Below the pieces are notes generated by a model. That model did no database searches. It was not told the origin of the DNA and saw nothing but the letters and a program-made list of their open reading frames with translations. A DNA stretch of 42,765 nt from a virus. The position numbers and the translations under genes were made by a program. Shown one piece after another: positions 38,824-42,765 of the stretch. The stretch's first letter is position 1; every line of letters starts with the position of its first letter. The stretch spans positions 1-42,765 of the IMG/VR virus record IMGVR_UViG_3300037493_003111; one strand, given 5' to 3'.

Positions 38824-39456
38824 ATGAGTTCAATAACATGTGTATGTGATGATCCAATTCAAAACATTCCCAATGACAAATGTGATGCTTTACAATTCGG
38901 AAATCAAATTGTAAAAATATTCGCGCAAAAAATGACAGGTACTGATTTTGATGGAACAGGTGGAAACACAATTACCGTTGAAGCAGATTGGTTAACAAAA
39001 TTAGCATCAGATGATGATGATCGTATTGTTGTTATTCCAAGTTTAAGCGGTGCGGTTCGACCAAGTGCAGAACCAAATATGGAAGAAGGAAATGATGTTC
39101 CTTATGGTGGTGTTGAAATTATCGACAGACCACAAGAAATAACTTTCAATCTAAAATATTTTTCAACACCAACTTTTGAAAAAATGGATCAAGTTGCTTG
39201 TTGGGGTTTGATTAGATTTTGGTTTCTTGATAACAATGATTACCTATGGTGTTCTGATGTTACAACAGGTGCAGGAATTGAAGATGCATCATTGATTTTA
39301 ACAACAATGAGCCAAGCAGGAATTGGAACAAAAAACAAATCTGAGAATAATAAAATTGCTTGGAACAATTTATGCCAACCGCGTTCTGCAAGTGGTTTGA
39401 AATTATCTTTCTTAAAAACACTTGAAGGTTCTGATGCATCAGGTTCGACAATCTAA
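38824..39456 (+). CDS. Structural protein, possible major tail or decoration protein
   Basis: A 210-residue protein with C-V-C-D-D-P near the start, a Gly/Thr-rich segment (T-G-T-D-F-D-G-T-G-G-N-T), a beta-rich middle with I-T-F-N-L-K-Y-F-S, and G-I-G-T-K-N-K-S near the end. I do not recognise the family. Its own promoter, 40-base leader and balanced composition suggest high expression, so it could be a major tail tube or capsid decoration protein, placed unusually between terminase and portal. Confidence 0.55.
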   Translation: MSSITCVCDDPIQNIPNDKCDALQFGNQIVKIFAQKMTGTDFDGTGGNTITVEADWLTKLASDDDDRIVVIPSLSGAVRPSAEPNMEEGNDVPYGGVEIIDRPQEITFNLKYFSTPTFEKMDQVACWGLIRFWFLDNNDYLWCSDVTTGAGIEDASLILTTMSQAGIGTKNKSENNKIAWNNLCQPRSASGLKLSFLKTLEGSDASGSTI

Positions 39457-39465
39457 AAAAACAAA

Positions 39466-41256
39466 ATGAGTATTGACAATTATAATATTCAAGAAATTTT
39501 GGAAAATCCAAAGTCTTATGTAGAAATTCATAAGGCTTTGGAAATCCAAAAGCAACAAAGATTACACGTTACAGGGCATGGATATCACGATTGGTGGTTG
39601 AAACGCGTTATTAATTTGGAATCAGAACGCGCATACGAAATTAAAAAAGAAATCTGCGCAATCACAACACCGCGAATGATGGAAGCGGTGAAGAAACAAT
39701 ATTATAAAATATTTCGTGCGAAGGGCAGAGTATTTAATTACAACCTGAATGAAACACAAAGAAATTTTTTCAATGATAAATTAAAAGATGTTTGTCATGG
39801 TTTATCAATGGATGATGTTATGCAGGTAATTTGGCATGATGGAATGTTTGAAGATCAACATGCATTAATTGGTGTAGAATTAGAAGCAGAAGAAGATTTA
39901 AAAAATGGTGAAGCAGAACCATACATTGTATTATATCCAACACAAGAAATTCATGATATATGCATTGAAGGTGGTGAAATAGAATATTTAGTTTTAAAAA
40001 CAAGAGTTGAAAAATTAGGTGTTAAAATTGATGCATTAAGATTTATTGATGAATATGTAGATTCGGTTTATATCAAACAAGGTTCAACGTGGGTTATTAA
40101 TACAAAAGAAGATGGATTACCTGATACATTAAAAAATGAATTTGGAAAAGTTCCATTTACTCAGTTGTCGAATACATACACATCAATGTTTTCTTGGTTT
40201 CTAAAAAATTCACCAATTACAAATGTACTATCTGATTTAAAAAAATATTTATCAATTTCAGATGATCATTATTTAACTGTAAAATATCATCAGCATCCTT
40301 TGTTTTATTCATATCCTGTTACATGTCCAACTTGTAACGGATCAAAAGAAATTGAAAAGGTGCAAATGTTTGCAGATGAAACATTGATAAATGCAGGTGA
40401 AAATTTAGGATCACAAACAATAGATTGTGGAACATGTAATGCACAAGGTGTTGTTCCACATTGGAAGCGCGACATCACGCAAGGTATTACTTTGCCAATT
40501 GTTGAAGCATACGAAACAAATGGATTTCCACAGGCACAAGCACCTGCGGGATATGTTACACCACCAATTGAAACATTAGAAGATCAGAGAAAAGAATTAT
40601 CTGAAATTGAAAGAGCAATTGAAAAAGGTGTATTAGGAATTGAAGGAATTTTTGACAGAACATCAGGTGGAAATGAAACTGCAACAGGGCGCGAATTAGA
40701 TATGCAACCATTGATTGATACATTATCAAGTTATTCATCAAATGCAGAAAGCGTTCGTAAATTCTTAACTGATTTATTAGGTAAAATTTATTTTGGTGCA
40801 AATTGGAAGGGATGCGAAATTTTTTACGGAAGAAAATATTTTGTCAGATCAGAAGATAATATTATGCGCGAATTAGAACAAGCGCGAAAATCAGGTGCAA
40901 CAATTTCTTACTTGAAAGAATTGCAGGATGAATTAACGTATATTAGATTTGAAAGAAATCCTGAAGCATTAACACAGGCAATGATTTTAAATGAAATTGA
41001 ACCATTCAACGGATATACATTTACAGAAATGAATTCATTTTTATTTATTAATAGAGATGATTATGTAGTGAAAACAAATTTTAATGATTATGTAGAAAGG
41101 TTTGAAACTGATAATGGAAGAATTATTGATTACGTTAAAAGTGGAACAAATTATAAAAAGAAGTTACAAGAAATAAAACTAAAATTCACAGAATATGCAA
41201 GAGAAACAGAAACAGTTACGCAAATCAAATCAAGTCCAAATCCAAGTTCTGAATAA
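39466..41256 (+). CDS. Portal protein
   Basis: A 596-residue protein with the general layout of phage portals: N-terminal helical wing with D-W-W-L-K-R-V and R-M-M-E-A-V-K-K-Q-Y, a beta-rich centre (Y-I-V-L-Y-P-T-Q-E-I), and a long C-terminal helical part (E-I-E-R-A-I-E-K-G, R-K-F-L-T-D-L-L-G-K). It lies after terminase and before scaffold and capsid. An insert at about residues 287-328 has C-P-T-C-N-G-S and C-G-T-C-N-A-Q-G, a DnaJ-like pair of C-x-x-C knuckles that could bind zinc, unusual for a portal. The next gene starts inside its last 62 bases. Confidence 0.75.
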   Translation: MSIDNYNIQEILENPKSYVEIHKALEIQKQQRLHVTGHGYHDWWLKRVINLESERAYEIKKEICAITTPRMMEAVKKQYYKIFRAKGRVFNYNLNETQRNFFNDKLKDVCHGLSMDDVMQVIWHDGMFEDQHALIGVELEAEEDLKNGEAEPYIVLYPTQEIHDICIEGGEIEYLVLKTRVEKLGVKIDALRFIDEYVDSVYIKQGSTWVINTKEDGLPDTLKNEFGKVPFTQLSNTYTSMFSWFLKNSPITNVLSDLKKYLSISDDHYLTVKYHQHPLFYSYPVTCPTCNGSKEIEKVQMFADETLINAGENLGSQTIDCGTCNAQGVVPHWKRDITQGITLPIVEAYETNGFPQAQAPAGYVTPPIETLEDQRKELSEIERAIEKGVLGIEGIFDRTSGGNETATGRELDMQPLIDTLSSYSSNAESVRKFLTDLLGKIYFGANWKGCEIFYGRKYFVRSEDNIMRELEQARKSGATISYLKELQDELTYIRFERNPEALTQAMILNEIEPFNGYTFTEMNSFLFINRDDYVVKTNFNDYVERFETDNGRIIDYVKSGTNYKKKLQEIKLKFTEYARETETVTQIKSSPNPSSE

Positions 41257-41590
41257 CAGACAGGAAGTAATTAAAGAAATCATTCGCGACAAGTCAACCG
41301 CAGAAAGATTATTGAAATTTACAAGAACATATAGAGTTGTTCAACAAATTGAAAAGCCAAAGCAAAGAGTAATTGATGTTCAATTACCAAAAACATTTAT
41401 GGATGATCCACAACCAAGTGTTGTTGAATTAACACCAAAAGAAAATTCAGAAGAATTAAAAACAACTGAAATTATTGCAATGGTAAAAACAATTAATTCA
41501 TTGGAAGAATTGGAACAATACATGGATCATGAAATGAAAACAGTTAGAACAACTGCGGAAAAAAGATTTAAAGAATTAAGTAAAAAATAA
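41195..41590 (+). CDS. Hypothetical protein between portal and scaffold
   Basis: A 131-residue charged, helical protein, beginning Q-E-K-Q-K-Q-L-R-K-S and ending in T-I-N-S-L-E-E-L-E-Q-Y-M-D-H-E-M-K. It overlaps the portal gene by 62 bases in another frame. Position suggests a head-assembly accessory; no motif identifies it. Confidence 0.6.
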   Translation: MQEKQKQLRKSNQVQIQVLNNRQEVIKEIIRDKSTAERLLKFTRTYRVVQQIEKPKQRVIDVQLPKTFMDDPQPSVVELTPKENSEELKTTEIIAMVKTINSLEELEQYMDHEMKTVRTTAEKRFKELSKK

Positions 41591-41594
41591 AAAT

Positions 41595-41918
41595 ATGGCT
41601 TGGTATAAACAATTAGATAACTTAGGAAAACCAACAGGTTTCAAAAGATTTTTTACTGAATCACAAGAAAAAGGTTTGAGTGATATTCAGAAAAAAACTA
41701 AGCGCGTGAGATGGATAAAAACCAATGAACCGCAACAAGAAAAAACTGAAAAAGAAATTGTTTCTAAATTAGAAAAGCCAACAAAAACAATTACTTTATT
41801 AGATGTAAATGAAACAAATGATATTCATAAATTGAATTTGTTTTTATTTAGAACAGATAATGAAAGAATAAAGAAAGCAATAAACGAAAAAATCATAAGT
41901 CTAACTAAAACAAATTAA
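41595..41918 (+). CDS. Hypothetical protein before scaffold
   Basis: A 107-residue basic protein with W-Y-K-Q-L-D-N-L-G-K-P-T-G-F-K-R-F-F at its start and a C-terminal segment (D-I-H-K-L-N-L-F-L-F-R-T-D-N-E-R-I-K-K-A-I) whose layout resembles the end of the preceding protein, suggesting an ancient duplication. The scaffold gene follows at once. Confidence 0.55.
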   Translation: MAWYKQLDNLGKPTGFKRFFTESQEKGLSDIQKKTKRVRWIKTNEPQQEKTEKEIVSKLEKPTKTITLLDVNETNDIHKLNLFLFRTDNERIKKAINEKIISLTKTN

Positions 41919-41920
41919 AA

Positions 41921-42765
41921 ATGTCAAACGAAATTGGTCTTTTAGCGAAGGTGTTACAAACAAATGAAGAAGAATTAAAAACAAAATTATCTGATGAAAA
42001 TGGTGTTAAAGAAATTGAAACGCGCATTGGTAATTTAAAAGTTTTTAAATCGAATGAAGAATTTACTTCAATGATGAACAATTACAAAACATCTTTAAAA
42101 GATACTTTGTATGCGGAACAAAAAGGAAGTATTCATGAATCATTGGAAAATTCATTGATTAATAAATTTGGTTTATCAGAAGTGAAACGCGGTGAGCATT
42201 TCAAAACAACTGATGAATTAATAAATAAAATCATTGAAGAAAAATCAAAAGTTTCAAAAGCAAGTGCAGATGGAAATGATAAGGAATTAGAAAAAGCACA
42301 AGCAAAAATTCAAGAATTAAATTCATTGTTTATTGAAAAAGAAAACACAATGAAAAAAGAATACGGATCAAAATTAAAAGGAATGCAAATCAATGCATCA
42401 TTATCAGGAATCAAATCAATTATTGATGAACCTGATGATATTATTGATGGCAAATTAGATTTCATAAAATACCAATTTGAAAAGGAATTTTCATTGGTAG
42501 AAAAAGATGGAAAGTTTATTGTTTACAAAGGTGAAGAAGTTTTCAGAGATGAAAATTTCAAAGAAAAATCTTTGGAAAGTGTGCTGATAGAAATCGCATC
42601 AAAGATTTCAAAAGTAAAATCAAGTCCTGCAAGTGGTCGGGGTGCAAATTCAAAAACCACAACAAAAGAATCAGGTACAATTGATTTTTCTTCATTCAAA
42701 ACTTGGGATGATTTTTTGAACGCAAATCAGGAATTGCGAAACCTACGAGTGGGCGATCCAAAACT
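41921..42765 (+). CDS. Scaffolding protein, N-terminal part (runs off the window)
   Basis: ATG at 41921 after an A-rich leader. The frame is open to the window end and continues at base 1, where it ends at 267; total 295 residues. Residues 1-120 are acidic and helical (L-Q-T-N-E-E-E-L-K-T-K-L), residues about 125-160 form a coiled coil (E-L-E-K-A-Q-A-K-I-Q-E-L), followed by I-N-A-S-L-S-G-I and a mixed C-terminal half. Helix-rich composition and position directly before the major capsid gene support a scaffold of the GP20-like kind. Confidence 0.75.
   Translation, partial: MSNEIGLLAKVLQTNEEELKTKLSDENGVKEIETRIGNLKVFKSNEEFTSMMNNYKTSLKDTLYAEQKGSIHESLENSLINKFGLSEVKRGEHFKTTDELINKIIEEKSKVSKASADGNDKELEKAQAKIQELNSLFIEKENTMKKEYGSKLKGMQINASLSGIKSIIDEPDDIIDGKLDFIKYQFEKEFSLVEKDGKFIVYKGEEVFRDENFKEKSLESVLIEIASKISKVKSSPASGRGANSKTTTKESGTIDFSSFKTWDDFLNANQELRNLRVGDPK
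42542..42765. repeat. Terminal direct repeat, right copy
   Basis: Second copy of the 224-base repeat at 1-224, with C at 42638 in place of A at 97. It lies wholly inside the scaffold gene. Confidence 0.95.

Noticed and set aside
1-42765. CRISPR array, insertion sequence or integrase
   Set aside because: No regularly spaced direct repeats, no transposase-like protein and no tyrosine or serine recombinase could be recognised.

Overview
The window is an essentially complete dsDNA tailed-phage genome, cut open inside its scaffolding-protein gene. The first 224 bases repeat the last 224 (1-224 = 42542-42765) with one synonymous mismatch, so the map closes into a circle of about 42.54 kb. All convincing genes lie on the + strand. 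The DNA is strongly A+T-rich, Shine-Dalgarno sites are almost absent, and promoter-like sites follow the Bacteroidetes -7 pattern TAnnTTTG. The host is therefore most likely a Bacteroidetes bacterium. Terminase, portal, HK97-type capsid, tail-assembly chaperone with frameshift and a 1291-residue tape measure point to a long-tailed siphovirus-like phage. No integrase, CI-type repressor, DNA polymerase or reverse transcriptase was seen.

Layout. 36.6-42.7 kb then 0-1.4 kb: small and large terminase, an abundant-looking structural protein with its own promoter, portal, scaffold and major capsid protein, closed by a terminator at 1.40 kb. 1.44-3.8 kb: tail fibre with an Mtd-like N-terminus and a compositionally foreign tip. 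3.8-6.9 kb: a tightly overlapping cassette of three glycosyltransferase-like proteins, a methyltransferase and a membrane peptide. 6.9-21.8 kb: connector, tail completion, chaperone (-1 frameshift), tape measure and tail-tip proteins. 21.8-24.3 kb: VRR-NUC nuclease and lysis cassette (CHAP endolysin, holin, spanin-like pair), closed by a terminator at 24.4 kb.

24.5-32 kb is the early region. It starts at a promoter carrying a palindrome (ATATCA-N5-TGATAT) that recurs with identical spacing in a second promoter at 26.37 kb. Nearly every gene here is preceded by AACAACC(A) instead of a Shine-Dalgarno site, often in two tandem copies. The region encodes small proteins, a YqaJ-like exonuclease with a RecT annealing protein, replication-type proteins, and a cell-wall hydrolase. 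32.3-34.5 kb holds small and DNA-binding proteins.

The most unusual segment is 34.5-36.6 kb: a ParB-like protein and two divergent Mom-family DNA-modification proteins, each followed at its 3' end by a tRNA-like sequence. The second of these folds as a cloverleaf with glycine-tRNA identity features (anticodon TCC, G1:C72, C2:G71, T73) and is also translated as the C-terminus of the second Mom protein. Mom of phage Mu adds a glycinamide-like group to adenine N6, which makes a tRNA-linked glycine donor an attractive and testable idea.
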